A stretch of DNA of 64,000 bases from Pseudomonas syringae KCTC 12500 (GTDB lineage Bacteria; Pseudomonadota; Gammaproteobacteria; Pseudomonadales; Pseudomonadaceae): assembly GCF_000507185.2 (NCBI RefSeq), contig NZ_AYTM02000002.1, positions 62,001 through 126,000 on the forward strand. Reading direction: 5' to 3'. Positions 39,588 through 53,809 of this stretch are shown here, piece after piece. The position numbers and the translations under genes are program-made. Positions within the stretch are counted from its first letter, which is position 1. Each line of letters opens with the position of its first letter. Below the pieces are notes generated by a model that saw only the letters and a list, made by a program, of their open reading frames with translations, ran no database searches and was not told the DNA's origin.

Positions 39588-39806
39588 ATGTCGAAAGAAG
39601 ACAGCTTCGAAATGGAAGGCACTGTCGTCGACACCCTGCCCAACACCATGTTTCGCGTGGAGTTGGAAAACGGGCACGTCGTAACCGCGCATATCTCCGG
39701 CAAGATGCGCAAGAATTACATCCGTATTCTGACCGGTGACAAAGTGCGCGTAGAGCTGACGCCCTATGACCTGAGCAAAGGGCGCATCACCTACCGCGCT
39801 CGCTAA
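39588..39806 (+). CDS. infA: Translation initiation factor IF-1
   Basis: The 72-residue protein is the standard S1-like OB-fold IF-1 ([32 protein letters not shown], ending KGRITYRAR). It blocks the ribosomal A site during initiation. Full length and monocistronic, with a strong terminator. Confidence 0.97.
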
Positions 39807-39820
39807 ACAGGCATTAACGA

Positions 39821-39848
39821 AAACGCCCGGCATAAGCCGGGCGTTTTT
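39821..39848 (+). terminator. Rho-independent terminator after infA
   Basis: AAACGCCCGGC (39821-39831) pairs perfectly with GCCGGGCGTTT (39836-39846) around ATAA, followed by T residues to 39848. It may also serve the convergent clpA transcript. Confidence 0.92.
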
Positions 39849-39923
39849 GTATGCCTGTTTTTTACAGTCGATGTCCTCGGCCTGCCCCGCATCCATCAAT
39901 GATGCGGGGCGAGGCTTCGGCTA

Positions 39924-42197
39924 TCAGGCCATTTCTGCCGTGGTTTCGAAATCGAAGGTGATCTCGCCATCCTTGATATCGATGTGCACCACGCCGCCAT
40001 GCTCTGACAGTTCGCCGAACAGGATCTCTTCGGCGAGAGGCCGTTTGATCTTGTCCTGAATCAGGCGAGCCATCGGTCTGGCACCCATCGCCGCATCGTA
40101 ACCACCCTGCGCCAGCCAGCTTCTCGCCGCCTCGGACACTTCGAGCAGTACGCGCTTGTCTTCCAGTTGGGCCTGAAGTTCGGTGAGGAACTTGTCGACC
40201 ACGCTCTTGATGACTTCGTGGCTGAGGCGACCAAACTGAATGATGGTATCCAGACGGTTGCGGAACTCCGGCGTGAAGCTCTTCTTGATCACTTCCATCG
40301 CGTCAGACGAGTGGTCCTGATGCGTGAAACCGATCGAAGCGCGCGCAGCAGACTCGGCCCCGGCGTTGGTAGTCATGATCACGATCACATTGCGGAAATC
40401 CGCCTTGCGCCCGTTGTTGTCGGTCAGCGTACCGTGGTCCATCACCTGCAGGAGCAGATTGAAGACTTCCGGGTGTGCCTTTTCGATTTCATCGAGCAAC
40501 AGCACGCAATGCGGCTGGCGGGTAATGGCCTCGGTCAGCAGACCGCCCTGGTCGAAACCGACGTAGCCCGGAGGCGCACCGATCAGACGGGAAACGGTAT
40601 GCCGTTCCATGTACTCGGACATGTCGAAACGGATCAACTCGACGCCCAAAGCCTTGGCCAGCTGACGAGCCGCCTCGGTCTTGCCGACGCCCGTAGGACC
40701 GGCGAACAGGAACGAACCGACCGGTTTGTCAGGCGACTTGAGGCCTGCACGAGACAGCTTGATCGCCGTCGACAACGAGTCAATGGCCGCATCCTGCCCG
40801 AACACCGTGAGCTTGAGATCGCGCTCCAGGTTACGCAGCAGTTCCTTGTCGGAGCTATTGACGTGTTTTGGCGGAATACGCGCGATCTTGGCAACGATGT
40901 CTTCAACCTCGGGCACATCGATACGTTTAGCGCGCTTTTCGACCGGCTGCAGACGCTGGTAGGCACCCGCTGCATCAATCACGTCAATGGCCTTGTCAGG
41001 CATATGACGGTCGTTGATGTAGCGCGATGCAAGCTCTGCGGCAGCGCGCAGGGCTTCGTCGCTGTATTCGATGCTGTGATGCTGCTCGAAACGGCTTTTC
41101 AGGCCACGCAGGATACCGATGGTGTCCTCGACCGAAGGCTCAGACACATCGACTTTCTGGAAGCGACGCGCCAGGGCACGATCCTTCTCGAAAATCCCGC
41201 GAAACTCCTGAAAGGTGGTCGAACCGATGCAACGGATCTCGCCGGAAGACAGCAACGGCTTGAGCAGATTGGAAGCATCCATTACCCCGCCGGAAGCTGC
41301 GCCAGCACCGATGATCGTGTGGATTTCGTCAATGAACAGGATCGCCTGAGGACGCTTGCGCAGTTCGTTGAGCAACGCCTTGAAGCGCTTCTCGAAATCG
41401 CCGCGGTATTTCGTCCCGGCCAGCAACGCACCCAGGTCGAGCGAGTAGACGACGCTATTGGCAAGCAGGTCAGGTACCTGATTGTCGACGATGCGCTTGG
41501 CCAGACCTTCAGCGATGGCCGTTTTACCGACACCCGCTTCACCGACCAGCAAAGGGTTGTTCTTGCGACGACGAGCCAGAATCTGTGCCACCCGCTCGAC
41601 TTCGCTTTCGCGGCCGACCAGTGGATCGATGCGCCCCTGACGTGCCAACTCGTTCAGATTGCTGGCATAGGCATCCAGAGGATTGCCTGAGGAAGATGCT
41701 TCACCGCCCTCGTCGTCCTGCATATCCTGTTCACCTTCAGAAGAGTGTTCGCCGTGCCCTGGCACCTTGGAGATACCGTGGGCGATGTAGTTGACGACAT
41801 CGATCCGGGCCACGCTCTGCTGTTTGAGCAGAAATACGGCCTGGCTTTCCTGCTCACTGAAAATCGCGACCAGCACGTTGGCGCCGGTCACTTCGCGCTT
41901 GCCTGAGCTCTGCACGTGGAAGACTGCCCGTTGCAGCACGCGCTGGAACCCGAGCGTCGGTTGTGTCTCGCGGTCCTCGTCATGAACGGGGATCAGCGGA
42001 GTGGTGGAGTCGATGAACTCCTGCAGATCATGCTTGAGTTTATCGAGGTTTGCGCCGCAGGCACGCAGGACAGTGGCTGCAGCCTCATTATCCAATAGAG
42101 CCAGCAGGAGATGCTCGACCGTCATGAACTCATGACGCTTCGAACGTGCCTCCTTGAAGGCAAGATTGAGGGTGACTTCGAGCTCACGGTTTAACAT
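39924..42197 (-). CDS. clpA: ClpA, AAA+ unfoldase of the ClpAP protease
   Basis: The protein (757 aa) has the N-terminal Clp repeat domain, AAA domain 1 with Walker A GEAGVGKT (219-226) and AAA domain 2 with Walker A GPTGVGKT near residue 500, followed by [22 protein letters not shown]. It unfolds N-degron and other substrates for ClpP. GAGGTGAAGC precedes the start. It lies 30 bases after clpS. Confidence 0.97.
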   Translation of the reverse strand: MLNRELEVTLNLAFKEARSKRHEFMTVEHLLLALLDNEAAATVLRACGANLDKLKHDLQEFIDSTTPLIPVHDEDRETQPTLGFQRVLQRAVFHVQSSGKREVTGANVLVAIFSEQESQAVFLLKQQSVARIDVVNYIAHGISKVPGHGEHSSEGEQDMQDDEGGEASSSGNPLDAYASNLNELARQGRIDPLVGRESEVERVAQILARRRKNNPLLVGEAGVGKTAIAEGLAKRIVDNQVPDLLANSVVYSLDLGALLAGTKYRGDFEKRFKALLNELRKRPQAILFIDEIHTIIGAGAASGGVMDASNLLKPLLSSGEIRCIGSTTFQEFRGIFEKDRALARRFQKVDVSEPSVEDTIGILRGLKSRFEQHHSIEYSDEALRAAAELASRYINDRHMPDKAIDVIDAAGAYQRLQPVEKRAKRIDVPEVEDIVAKIARIPPKHVNSSDKELLRNLERDLKLTVFGQDAAIDSLSTAIKLSRAGLKSPDKPVGSFLFAGPTGVGKTEAARQLAKALGVELIRFDMSEYMERHTVSRLIGAPPGYVGFDQGGLLTEAITRQPHCVLLLDEIEKAHPEVFNLLLQVMDHGTLTDNNGRKADFRNVIVIMTTNAGAESAARASIGFTHQDHSSDAMEVIKKSFTPEFRNRLDTIIQFGRLSHEVIKSVVDKFLTELQAQLEDKRVLLEVSEAARSWLAQGGYDAAMGARPMARLIQDKIKRPLAEEILFGELSEHGGVVHIDIKDGEITFDFETTAEMA

Positions 42198-42227
42198 AGC
42201 TTCACCTCATACCCAAGTGGTCGGCGT

Positions 42228-42590
42228 TTAACCGTCCTTCTCGATCTCACAGAGTAGCGGATGCTGGCTCTCCCTGGCGTATTGATTGACCTGCATTGCC
42301 TTGGTCTCGGCGATGTCGCGGGTAAACAATCCGCAGACTGCCCGTCCCTCTGTATGGACGGCCAGCATGACTTTGGTGGCCAGCTCACGATTCAGGTTAA
42401 AAAACACCTCGAGTACTTCTACGACGAAATCCATCGGGGTGTAGTCATCGTTGAATAAAACCACCTTGTACATCGGTGGCGCCTGCAGGGCCGGCTTGGC
42501 GTCCTGCACCGCAATGCCCGCCGAGTCGTCCTCGTGCGACTGCGGATCATCCTGATTGAATGTTAGTCGAATCTTGCTGAATGCATGCAT
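42228..42590 (-). CDS. clpS: ClpS, N-recognin adaptor of ClpAP
   Basis: The protein (120 aa) has the ClpS core: [27 protein letters not shown] and the [13 protein letters not shown] region that forms the N-degron pocket. It hands Leu/Phe N-terminal substrates, made by Aat and Bpt upstream, to ClpA. Confidence 0.96.
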   Translation of the reverse strand: MHAFSKIRLTFNQDDPQSHEDDSAGIAVQDAKPALQAPPMYKVVLFNDDYTPMDFVVEVLEVFFNLNRELATKVMLAVHTEGRAVCGLFTRDIAETKAMQVNQYARESQHPLLCEIEKDG

Positions 42591-42814
42591 GGAAAGAAAT
42601 GTTCGTTTGAGGGCGGATTGAGCAATTTAGTCGCAGTCTGGGCGGTTTTTAAATGCACTGCCACATGACCTTGACTATCAGCTAAACGGTGTTACAAACA
42701 ATAGAGCCCACATTGGGTAAAAAGGGTCCGCGCAGTCAACCAAAATTTTTTGGGTGAGCAGCGGATTGAAGTGGATGATACTCCTGACGGAGTCCTTTGC
42801 AGAGGGAGATGGTA

Positions 42815-43090
42815 ATGATTGAAGGAAAAGTCAAGTGGTTCAACAATGCAAAAGGGTTTGGATTCATAAACGCTGAAGGCAATGACGAGGATCTGTTCGC
42901 TCATTTCTCGGCCATCGAAATGGACGGTTACAAAACTCTAAAGGCTGGCCAGAAAGTCAGATTTGAAGTCGCGCAAGGTCCAAAAGGGCTTCATGCGGTA
43001 AAAATCAAAGGCTTGGAAGATAAAAAGCTGGATCCGGCAAAAGAAACACATCCGCTGCACCAGCAGGACCACGCTCACGCGGACGCCTGA
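42815..43090 (+). CDS. cspD: CspD-like cold-shock domain protein
   Basis: The protein (91 aa) has RNP1-like KGFGFIN and RNP2-like DLFAHFSAI motifs of the cold-shock OB fold, plus a His/Asp/Ala-rich tail (HPLHQQDHAHADA). ATG 42815 follows AGGGAG at 42803-42808. In E. coli CspD inhibits replication in stationary phase; the name is based on the conserved position next to clpS. Confidence 0.88.
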   Translation: MIEGKVKWFNNAKGFGFINAEGNDEDLFAHFSAIEMDGYKTLKAGQKVRFEVAQGPKGLHAVKIKGLEDKKLDPAKETHPLHQQDHAHADA

Positions 43091-45937
<2,847 letters not shown>

Positions 45938-45947
45938 GAGGCAATCC

Positions 45948-45976
45948 GAGGCGGTGCATAAAAAATGCACCGCCTC
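45948..45976 (+). terminator. Hairpin after icd
   Basis: GAGGCGGTGCAT (45948-45959) pairs perfectly with ATGCACCGCCTC (45965-45976). It lies 10 bases after the stop and before a second, stronger terminator. Confidence 0.75.
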
Positions 45977-45978
45977 AC

Positions 45979-46014
45979 AAAAAAATCCCCGGCCTGTTGT
46001 CGGGGATTTTTTTT
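45979..46014 (+). terminator. Rho-independent terminator, possibly bidirectional
   Basis: AAAAATCCCCG pairs with CGGGGATTTTT around GCCTGTTGT, with A and T tracts on either side. It can stop icd and the convergent hydrolase transcript. Confidence 0.9.
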
Positions 46015-46090
46015 ATCCATGAAAAATTTCAGCCGCCTGTGTAAACCCAGGCGCCAGGGAGATGCTCGCTCAAGCACACCATTTATCCCT

Positions 46091-47131
46091 TCAGCTTTTC
46101 AGTGTGCGCGAAAGAAAGTCGCGAATGTATTCGGCGACCTCAGGCGCGTGTGTTTCCAATGCAAAGTGCCCTGCATCCAGCAGATGCACTTCAGCAGCCG
46201 GGACGTCCTTGCGATAAGCATGCGCGCCAGGCGGTATGAACGCAGGATCGTGCTTGCCCCAGACCGCCAGCAAGGGAGGCTGATATTTGCGCAAGTATTC
46301 CTGAAACGAGGGGTAAGCCGCTACGTTACTGCGGTAGTCAAGAATCAGGTCAAGCTGGATCTCCTCTGCGCCCGGCCGCGCCATATACATAATGTCGAGG
46401 TTGTAGCCATCGGGAGAAAGTTTTTCAGGATTGGCTCCCGTACCGTATTGCCAGTCCCGGATGACTTGCGGTGACAACGAGGCGCGACAGGCTTCGCGAT
46501 TGGCTGCCGAAGGCTCGCGCCAATAGGCTTGCCACGGGCCCCATTGATCGCTGAATCCTTCCAGGTAGGCGTTGCCGTTCTGACTGATGATTGCAGTAAC
46601 CTTCTCCGGGTTCGCCGCTGCGAGCCGCAAACCTGTCGGTGCGCCATAGTCGAATAGGTATAACGCGTATTTCTTCAGGCCCAGCGCCTCGGTGAAGCGC
46701 TCGATCACCTTGTAAAGGTTTTCGAATGTGTAATCGAACTGCCCGCGCGGTGGAGCCTTGGTATTACCGAATCCAGGCAGGTCGGGAGCGATCAGGCGGT
46801 ACTGACTCGCCAGCAAGGGCATCAGGTCGCGAAACATGTGGCTGGAACTCGGAAAACCATGAAGCAACAGAAGCACCGGGGCGTCCTTGGCTCCGACTTC
46901 GCGATAGAACACATTGACGTCTCCTACCTGCTGAGTGTGAAACGTCACGCGGAAGGCGTCATCAATGTTCATTGCATTTTCCCTGGATAGAGGTTTATTG
47001 CTTGCAGAAGCAGCGCTCACCAACGACGCCCCGAGAGCAGAAGCAGCGCCTAACGCTGACACCTGTAAAACCTTGCGCCGACTGACACCGGATGCGGCAT
47101 TTTCAGCGTCGGCTGAACCGAAATTTTTCAT
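46091..47131 (-). CDS. Tat-exported alpha/beta hydrolase, epoxide hydrolase/haloalkane dehalogenase-like
   Basis: The protein (346 aa) opens with a twin-arginine signal (SRRKVLQVSALGAASALGASLVSA, residues 17-40). The hydrolase part has the oxyanion motif HGFPSSSH (91-98) and the nucleophile elbow LFDYGAPTG with Asp161 instead of Ser. An Asp nucleophile is typical of epoxide hydrolases and dehalogenases. GKHDPAF and DAGHFALE carry the remaining acid and the catalytic His. It is divergent from a LysR gene. The substrate is unknown. Confidence 0.85.
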   Translation of the reverse strand: MKNFGSADAENAASGVSRRKVLQVSALGAASALGASLVSAASASNKPLSRENAMNIDDAFRVTFHTQQVGDVNVFYREVGAKDAPVLLLLHGFPSSSHMFRDLMPLLASQYRLIAPDLPGFGNTKAPPRGQFDYTFENLYKVIERFTEALGLKKYALYLFDYGAPTGLRLAAANPEKVTAIISQNGNAYLEGFSDQWGPWQAYWREPSAANREACRASLSPQVIRDWQYGTGANPEKLSPDGYNLDIMYMARPGAEEIQLDLILDYRSNVAAYPSFQEYLRKYQPPLLAVWGKHDPAFIPPGAHAYRKDVPAAEVHLLDAGHFALETHAPEVAEYIRDFLSRTLKS

Positions 47132-47214
47132 AGAAGTCTGACCGGGCTGGATGAATGTGCAGCCATCCTAATCATTGCTCCTAAAATGCAGAATCACCGC
47201 AAAAATCAATTCAC

Positions 47215-47233
47215 CATTTCAAAATCTGAAATG
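47215..47233. promoter_or_regulatory. Inverted repeat, candidate LysR operator
   Basis: CATTTCAAAATCTGAAATG is a perfect 7-5-7 inverted repeat in the divergent region between the hydrolase and the LysR gene. Its position near the LysR start suits autoregulation plus control of the hydrolase. Confidence 0.55.
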
Positions 47234-47273
47234 CTGATACGATTTCGCATCTCTCGTGGCAAGCAGGCAGCCT

Positions 47274-48179
47274 ATGGACCGTATTCAGGAAATGACGCTT
47301 TTTGCCGCACTTGCCGAGCAAACCAGTTTTGCCGGGGTGGCCCGCCACTTTGGCCTGTCGACCGCTACGGTAACCCGGGCTGTCGCGAGCCTGGAGAGCC
47401 GCCTGGGCATCCTTCTGGTGGTGCGCACCACTCGCAATATGCGGCTCACCGAGGCGGGCCAGCGCTTCGCCGCTGATTGCCGTCGATTGCTTGCCGACCT
47501 TGATGAGGCTGAAAGCGCGGCAGGCGGCTTGCATGCGTTGCCAGGCGGCCTGCTGACGGTCACCGCACCTCAGATGTTCGGCGCGCTGCATGTCGTGCCC
47601 GTAATGACGAGCTTTCTCGAGCGGTTTCCGGCCGTGGACATCCGTGCCATTCTGGTCGACAGGGTAGTGTCCATGCTCGATGAGGGCGTCGACGTGGCGG
47701 TCAGGATCGGCACCCTGCCCGATTCGTCTCTTACCGCAATCCCGACAGGTAGCGTGCGGCGCATGGTTTGCGCCTCCCCTGCCTACCTCGAAAAGCATGG
47801 AGCCCCGCAGCATCCCGACGATTTGCGACAGCATTCCACAGTTTCAACCACCACCGCCGAACGCTCGCCCCACTGGCTTTTCCGGATCGATGACAAGAAT
47901 TATTCAGTAGACGTCGCCTCAAGACTCAGTCTGACGTCTTATCAGGCGGCGATCAGCGCAGCGTTACAGGGCTGGGGACTGACCCAGGTGCCGTACTATC
48001 AGATACGCGAGCACCTGCAGGAAGGCAGGCTCAAGTGTGTTCTGGAGACGTTCGAAATAATCCCGGAACCGGTTCACGTTGTTTACCTGGAGGGCCGTCG
48101 TCGCTCATCCAAAGTGCGAGCCTTTGTGGACTTCTGCGTCAGCGCCCTGAGGCATGATCTGCAGTTCGAGCAACAATAA
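47274..48179 (+). CDS. LysR family transcriptional regulator
   Basis: The protein (301 aa) starts MDRIQEMTLFAALAEQTSFAGVARHFGLSTATVTRAVASLE, with the LysR helix-turn-helix, and continues with the effector domain of the group that ends near the DNA-binding type DsdC/CrgA proteins. A GTG six codons upstream is an alternative start; neither has a strong ribosome binding site. It probably controls the divergent hydrolase. Confidence 0.87.
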   Translation: MDRIQEMTLFAALAEQTSFAGVARHFGLSTATVTRAVASLESRLGILLVVRTTRNMRLTEAGQRFAADCRRLLADLDEAESAAGGLHALPGGLLTVTAPQMFGALHVVPVMTSFLERFPAVDIRAILVDRVVSMLDEGVDVAVRIGTLPDSSLTAIPTGSVRRMVCASPAYLEKHGAPQHPDDLRQHSTVSTTTAERSPHWLFRIDDKNYSVDVASRLSLTSYQAAISAALQGWGLTQVPYYQIREHLQEGRLKCVLETFEIIPEPVHVVYLEGRRRSSKVRAFVDFCVSALRHDLQFEQQ

Positions 48180-48221
48180 GCTGTTACGGCTGACTCAATC
48201 CCCAGCAAAGAGACCATTATC

Positions 48222-48668
48222 ATGACTTGGCAAGCCCACGTTACCGTCGCCACCATCGTCGAAGATCAAGGCCGCTTTCTGTTCGTCGAAGAAATCAAAG
48301 GCGGACGCGCCGTACTCAACCAACCCGCCGGGCACCTCGACCCGAACGAGAGCCTGCAACGCGCTGCAGTGCGTGAAACCCTGGAAGAAACCGGCTGGGA
48401 CGTCGAATTGACTAGCGTGGTGGGCATCTACCTGTACACCGCACCGAGCAATGGCGTGACCTACCAGCGAATCTGCTTTGCCGCCAAGGCCCTGCGCCAC
48501 CATCCGGAATATCAACTCGATGAAGGCATCGTCGGCGCAGTCTGGCTGACTCGCGATGAACTGGTAGCCCAGCAGGAGCGCTGGCGCAGCGAGCTGGTAT
48601 TGCGCTGCCTGGACGACTACCTCGATGGTGAACATTTCAGTCTCGACCTGCTGCGCGACAAGGCGTGA
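48222..48668 (+). CDS. NUDIX hydrolase, NudJ-like
   Basis: The protein (148 aa) contains the NUDIX box GHLDPNESLQRAAVRETLEETGW, a full match to the GX5EX7REUXEEXGU pattern. In E. coli the relative NudJ removes phosphates from thiamine pyrophosphate precursors and nucleoside diphosphates and likewise precedes mnmA. It lies 60 bases upstream of mnmA. Confidence 0.88.
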   Translation: MTWQAHVTVATIVEDQGRFLFVEEIKGGRAVLNQPAGHLDPNESLQRAAVRETLEETGWDVELTSVVGIYLYTAPSNGVTYQRICFAAKALRHHPEYQLDEGIVGAVWLTRDELVAQQERWRSELVLRCLDDYLDGEHFSLDLLRDKA

Positions 48669-48728
48669 GACTCGACGCCCTCAGCCTGATAGAATCGCGT
48701 CCTTTTACAGGTCAGCCGTTGAATCCCC

Positions 48729-49859
48729 ATGCGTGATCCAGCCCCCTCGAACTCAGAAATGAAGCGCGTCATAGTCGGCATGTCCGGCGGCGTGGACTCT
48801 TCCGTTTCCGCCGTACTGCTCATGGAGCAGGGTTATCAGGTGGAAGGCTTGTTCATGAAGAACTGGGAAGAAGACGACGGAACGGAATACTGCACCGCCC
48901 GCGAAGACCTGGCAGATGCCCAGGCCGTGTGCGACAAGATCGGCATCAAGCTGCACACGGCCAACTTCGCGGCCGAGTACTGGGACAACGTCTTCGAGCA
49001 CTTCCTTGAAGAGTACAAGGCCGGGCGCACGCCGAACCCGGACATCCTGTGTAACCGCGAAATCAAGTTCAAGGCGTTTCTCGACTACGCACTGATGCTC
49101 GGCGCCGACCTTATTGCTACAGGCCATTACGTACGCCGCCGTGATATCGATGGACGTACCGAGCTGCTCAAGGGCCTGGACCCGAACAAGGATCAGAGCT
49201 ACTTCCTGCACGCCGTTGGCGGCGAGCAGATTGCCCGCACCCTGTTCCCGGTTGGCGAGCTGGAAAAACCGGAAGTGCGCGCCATTGCCGAAAAGCACGG
49301 CCTGGCCACTGCCAAGAAGAAGGATTCCACCGGAATCTGCTTCATTGGCGAACGCCGCTTCACTGATTTTCTGCGCCAGTACCTGCCCGCCCAGCCCGGC
49401 GAAATCAAGACCACCGAAGGTGAAGTCATCGGTCGTCACAGCGGCCTGATGTACCACACCATCGGCCAGCGCCAGGGTCTGGGCATCGGCGGTCTCAAGG
49501 ATGCCAGCGATGATCCGTGGTACGTGCTGGTCAAGGACCTGGACAACAACGAACTGATTGTCGGTCAGGGTAACGATCACCCCTGGCTGTTTTCCCGTGC
49601 GCTGGTCTCTTCGGAAATCTATTGGGTCAACCCGATCGATCTGAGCAGCCCGCGCAGGCTCACCGCGAAGGTCCGTTATCGTCAGGGCGACCAGCCATGC
49701 ACGCTGGAAAAAACCGCCGACGGTTATCGCGCCACATTCGATGACCCGCAACGCGCCGTCACTCCCGGCCAGTCTGTGGTGTTCTACGACGGCGAAATCT
49801 GTCTGGGCGGCGGCGTGATCGAAATTGCCGAACCCTGGACCAGCAAGGACAAGCGTTGA
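48729..49859 (+). CDS. mnmA: MnmA, tRNA 2-thiouridylase
   Basis: The protein (376 aa) has the PP-loop [12 protein letters not shown], the catalytic cysteines in the CNREIKF and [11 protein letters not shown] regions, and a C-terminal beta-barrel. It inserts sulfur at U34 of tRNAs for Lys, Glu and Gln, receiving it from TusE (encoded at 27581). Its stop overlaps the hflD start by one base (TGATG). Confidence 0.96.
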   Translation: MRDPAPSNSEMKRVIVGMSGGVDSSVSAVLLMEQGYQVEGLFMKNWEEDDGTEYCTAREDLADAQAVCDKIGIKLHTANFAAEYWDNVFEHFLEEYKAGRTPNPDILCNREIKFKAFLDYALMLGADLIATGHYVRRRDIDGRTELLKGLDPNKDQSYFLHAVGGEQIARTLFPVGELEKPEVRAIAEKHGLATAKKKDSTGICFIGERRFTDFLRQYLPAQPGEIKTTEGEVIGRHSGLMYHTIGQRQGLGIGGLKDASDDPWYVLVKDLDNNELIVGQGNDHPWLFSRALVSSEIYWVNPIDLSSPRRLTAKVRYRQGDQPCTLEKTADGYRATFDDPQRAVTPGQSVVFYDGEICLGGGVIEIAEPWTSKDKR

Positions 49860-50479
49860 TGAGCCCGACTCAGGAACAACTGATCGCTCTGGGCGGTGTA
49901 TTCCAGGCCGCCGTGCTCGTCGACCGGATCGCCAAGACCGGTCAGATCAGCGAAGCGGCCCTGGGCTGCATGCTCGGCAGCCTGCTGGTGGTCGATCCCA
50001 AGGATACGCTGGACGTCTACGGCGGCGACGATCTCAACCTGCACGAAGGCTATCGCGCCATGGCCAGCGCCCTGGAGCGCGACCCGGCAACCTTGCAACG
50101 CGAGCCGTTGCGCTACGCCCTGTCGATGCTCGGCCTCGAGCGTCAGCTGGCCAAGCGCGATGACCTGCTTGAAGTGATCGGCAAACGCATTCCGGTGATT
50201 CAGTCACAGGTCGAGCATTTTGGCATCGCCCACGAGAACGTGATTGCCGCGACCGGCGCGCTGTATCAGGACACCCTGAGCACCTTGCGCCAGCGCATTC
50301 AGGTACAAGGCGACATGCGTAATCTGCAGCAGCCGAATAATGCCTCGAAGATTCGCGGCATTCTGCTGGCCGGTATTCGCTCTGCCCGCCTGTGGCGGCA
50401 AGTTGGCGGTCATCGCTGGCAACTGGTGTTCAGCCGCCGCAAGTTGTTGAAAGAACTTTATCCATTGCTGCACGGCTGA
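49859..50479 (+). CDS. hflD: HflD, high-frequency lysogenisation protein homologue
   Basis: The helical protein (206 aa) matches HflD (YcfC), which lies between mnmA and purB in many gammaproteobacteria. In E. coli it binds the phage lambda CII protein. Its general role is not settled. ATG 49859 overlaps the mnmA stop. Confidence 0.92.
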   Translation: MSPTQEQLIALGGVFQAAVLVDRIAKTGQISEAALGCMLGSLLVVDPKDTLDVYGGDDLNLHEGYRAMASALERDPATLQREPLRYALSMLGLERQLAKRDDLLEVIGKRIPVIQSQVEHFGIAHENVIAATGALYQDTLSTLRQRIQVQGDMRNLQQPNNASKIRGILLAGIRSARLWRQVGGHRWQLVFSRRKLLKELYPLLHG

Positions 50480-50556
50480 CCCGCCGCGCTCCAATGACCT
50501 TCACCACCCCTGGCACGACGCTGTCTACGCTGGTCGGCGGACTCCGGTCCGACTGA

Positions 50557-51981
<1,425 letters not shown>

Positions 51982-51999
51982 CACGCAAAAAAATTGCAC

Positions 52000-52024
52000 A
52001 CGCCCGGCTGTGCCGGGCGTTTTC
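52000..52024 (+). terminator. Terminator after purB
   Basis: CGCCCGGC (52001-52008) pairs with GCCGGGCG (52012-52019) around TGT, followed by TTTT. It lies only 18 bases before the next start, so readthrough or attenuation is possible. Confidence 0.85.
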
Positions 52025-52041
52025 ATTTCAAGGGCTTACAC

Positions 52042-53208
52042 ATGAATCCTGATATTCCTCTGCAACTTCTGGGCGGCATCAGTGCTCGCGTTTTCCTGCG
52101 TGACTACTGGCAGAAAAAACCGCTGCTGATCCGCCAGGCTCTGCCGGACTTTCAAAGCCCGATCGACGCGGACGAGCTTGCCGGCCTCGCCCTGGAAGAA
52201 GAAGTGGAGTCGCGCCTGGTCATCGAAAACGGCGAGCGTCCATGGGAGCTGCGTCGTGGCCCGTTCGCTGAAGACGAGTTCAGCAAGCTGCCCGAGCGCG
52301 ACTGGACGCTGCTGGTCCAGGCCGTGGACCAATTCGTTCCGGAGGTCAGTGAGCTGCTGGAAAACTTCCGTTTTCTGCCCAGCTGGCGGATTGACGACGT
52401 GATGATCAGCTACGCAGCCCCTGGCGGCAGCGTCGGCCCGCATTTCGACAACTATGATGTGTTCCTGCTGCAGGGACATGGCAAACGGCACTGGCAGATC
52501 GGCCAGATGTGCGATGCGGAAAGCCCGCTGCTGCAGCATGCCGACCTGCGCATCCTTGCCGAATTCGAGAAGACCGAAGAGTGGACGCTGGAACCGGGCG
52601 ACATGCTTTATCTGCCGCCACGTCTAGCGCACTGCGGCGTCGCCGTCGACGACTGCCTGACCTACTCGGTCGGTTTCCGGGCGCCAAGCGCTGCCGAAGT
52701 CCTGACTCACTTCACCGACTTCCTCAGCCAGTTCATCCCGGATGAAGAGCGCTATACCGATGCTGACGCCCAGCCGGTCAGCGACCCTCATCAGATCCAG
52801 CATGACGCGCTCGATCGCCTGAAAACGCTGCTGGCCGAGCACATGAGTGACGAACGCCTGCTGCTGACCTGGTTCGGCCAGTTCATGACCGAGCCGCGCT
52901 ACCCGGAACTGGTGACCGGCCCTGAGCTGGAAGAACAGGACCTGCTCGACAGCCTCGAGCAGGGCGCGGTGCTGATTCGTAACCCGAGCGCAAGGCTGGC
53001 CTGGTCTGAAGTCGATGACGATCTGCTACTGTTTGCCAGTGGCCAGAGCCGTCTGCTACCGGGCAGCCTGCGTGACCTGCTCAAACTGATCTGTGCCGCC
53101 GATGCGTTGCACAGCGAAAACCTTGGCCAATGGTTGGCCGATGACGAGGGGCGCAATTTGCTTTGCGAACTCGTAAAACAAGGAAGCCTGGGATTTGCCG
53201 ATGAATAA
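52042..53208 (+). CDS. roxA: Cupin 2-oxoglutarate oxygenase, RoxA (YcfD) ribosomal arginine hydroxylase type
   Basis: The protein (388 aa) has the JmjC-like iron site HFDNYDVFLLQG (HxD) and the distal His in LAHCGVAV, in the order of E. coli RoxA, which hydroxylates an arginine of ribosomal protein L16. The N-terminus YWQKKPLLIRQAL is typical. ATG 52042 was chosen; upstream in-frame codons overlap the purB terminator. It overlaps the next GNAT gene by eight bases. Confidence 0.9.
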   Translation: MNPDIPLQLLGGISARVFLRDYWQKKPLLIRQALPDFQSPIDADELAGLALEEEVESRLVIENGERPWELRRGPFAEDEFSKLPERDWTLLVQAVDQFVPEVSELLENFRFLPSWRIDDVMISYAAPGGSVGPHFDNYDVFLLQGHGKRHWQIGQMCDAESPLLQHADLRILAEFEKTEEWTLEPGDMLYLPPRLAHCGVAVDDCLTYSVGFRAPSAAEVLTHFTDFLSQFIPDEERYTDADAQPVSDPHQIQHDALDRLKTLLAEHMSDERLLLTWFGQFMTEPRYPELVTGPELEEQDLLDSLEQGAVLIRNPSARLAWSEVDDDLLLFASGQSRLLPGSLRDLLKLICAADALHSENLGQWLADDEGRNLLCELVKQGSLGFADE

Positions 53209-53623
53209 AGTCACTGTAGCTGTCGCCCAATGGCAGAAGAACAACGCCGATATCCGGCGCATACGCGATTCGGTATTCATTGCCGAACAATCGGTGCCGC
53301 CGGAACTGGAGTGGGATGCCGAAGACGCAGGTGCAGTGCACTTTCTTGCGTACGAAGGTGAATATGCGGTGGGCACTGCCCGACTGCTGCCCGATGGCGA
53401 GATCGGCCGCTTGTCAGTCCTGAGAGACTGGCGTGGCCTGAAGGTCGGCGAGGCCCTGTTGGGTGCCGTGATCCATGAAGCTGAACAGCGTGGCCTCAAG
53501 CCGCTCAAGCTGAGCGCTCAGGTGCAGGCCGTCGAGTTTTATCAGCGCTTCGGCTTTTCGGTTATCAGCGACGAGTTTCTCGAAGCCGGCCTGCCACACG
53601 TTGATATGCTCCGCGAAGCGTGA
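53201..53623 (+). CDS. GNAT family N-acetyltransferase, ElaA-like
   Basis: The protein (140 aa) shows RDSVFIAEQSVPPELEWDAED, then GTARLLPDGEIGRLSVLRDWRGLKVGEALL with the acetyl-CoA binding loop, and ends FYQRFGFSVISDEFLEAGLPHVDM. This matches the ElaA-like group seen widely in gammaproteobacteria; the substrate is unknown. Translationally coupled to roxA. Confidence 0.85.
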   Translation: MNKVTVAVAQWQKNNADIRRIRDSVFIAEQSVPPELEWDAEDAGAVHFLAYEGEYAVGTARLLPDGEIGRLSVLRDWRGLKVGEALLGAVIHEAEQRGLKPLKLSAQVQAVEFYQRFGFSVISDEFLEAGLPHVDMLREA

Positions 53624-53668
53624 TCAACGCGATTATGTAGGCGCTCACCGCGGCACTACATAATGATC

Positions 53669-53728
53669 GCCCTGCCCTTTTTCGCTAGACCCTCCCAAGG
53701 TCAAACCGAAAAGCGGCAGGGCTTTTTT
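53669..53728 (+). terminator. Long-stem terminator after the GNAT gene
   Basis: GCCCTGCC (53669-53676) pairs with GGCAGGGC (53715-53722), extended inward by CTTTTTCG/CGAAAAG with a bulge. A run of six T follows (53723-53728). Confidence 0.75.
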
Positions 53729-53809
53729 ATGCCTGACCATTCAGCTTGATTGCCTGCAGCCGACACAGTGGCACAATCATGCTTTACGCGCTTACCGCGG
53801 AGAATGAAC

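Noticed and set aside
40167..41690. Plus-strand frame of 507 codons inside clpA
   Set aside because: Antisense to a highly conserved gene and without any family resemblance.
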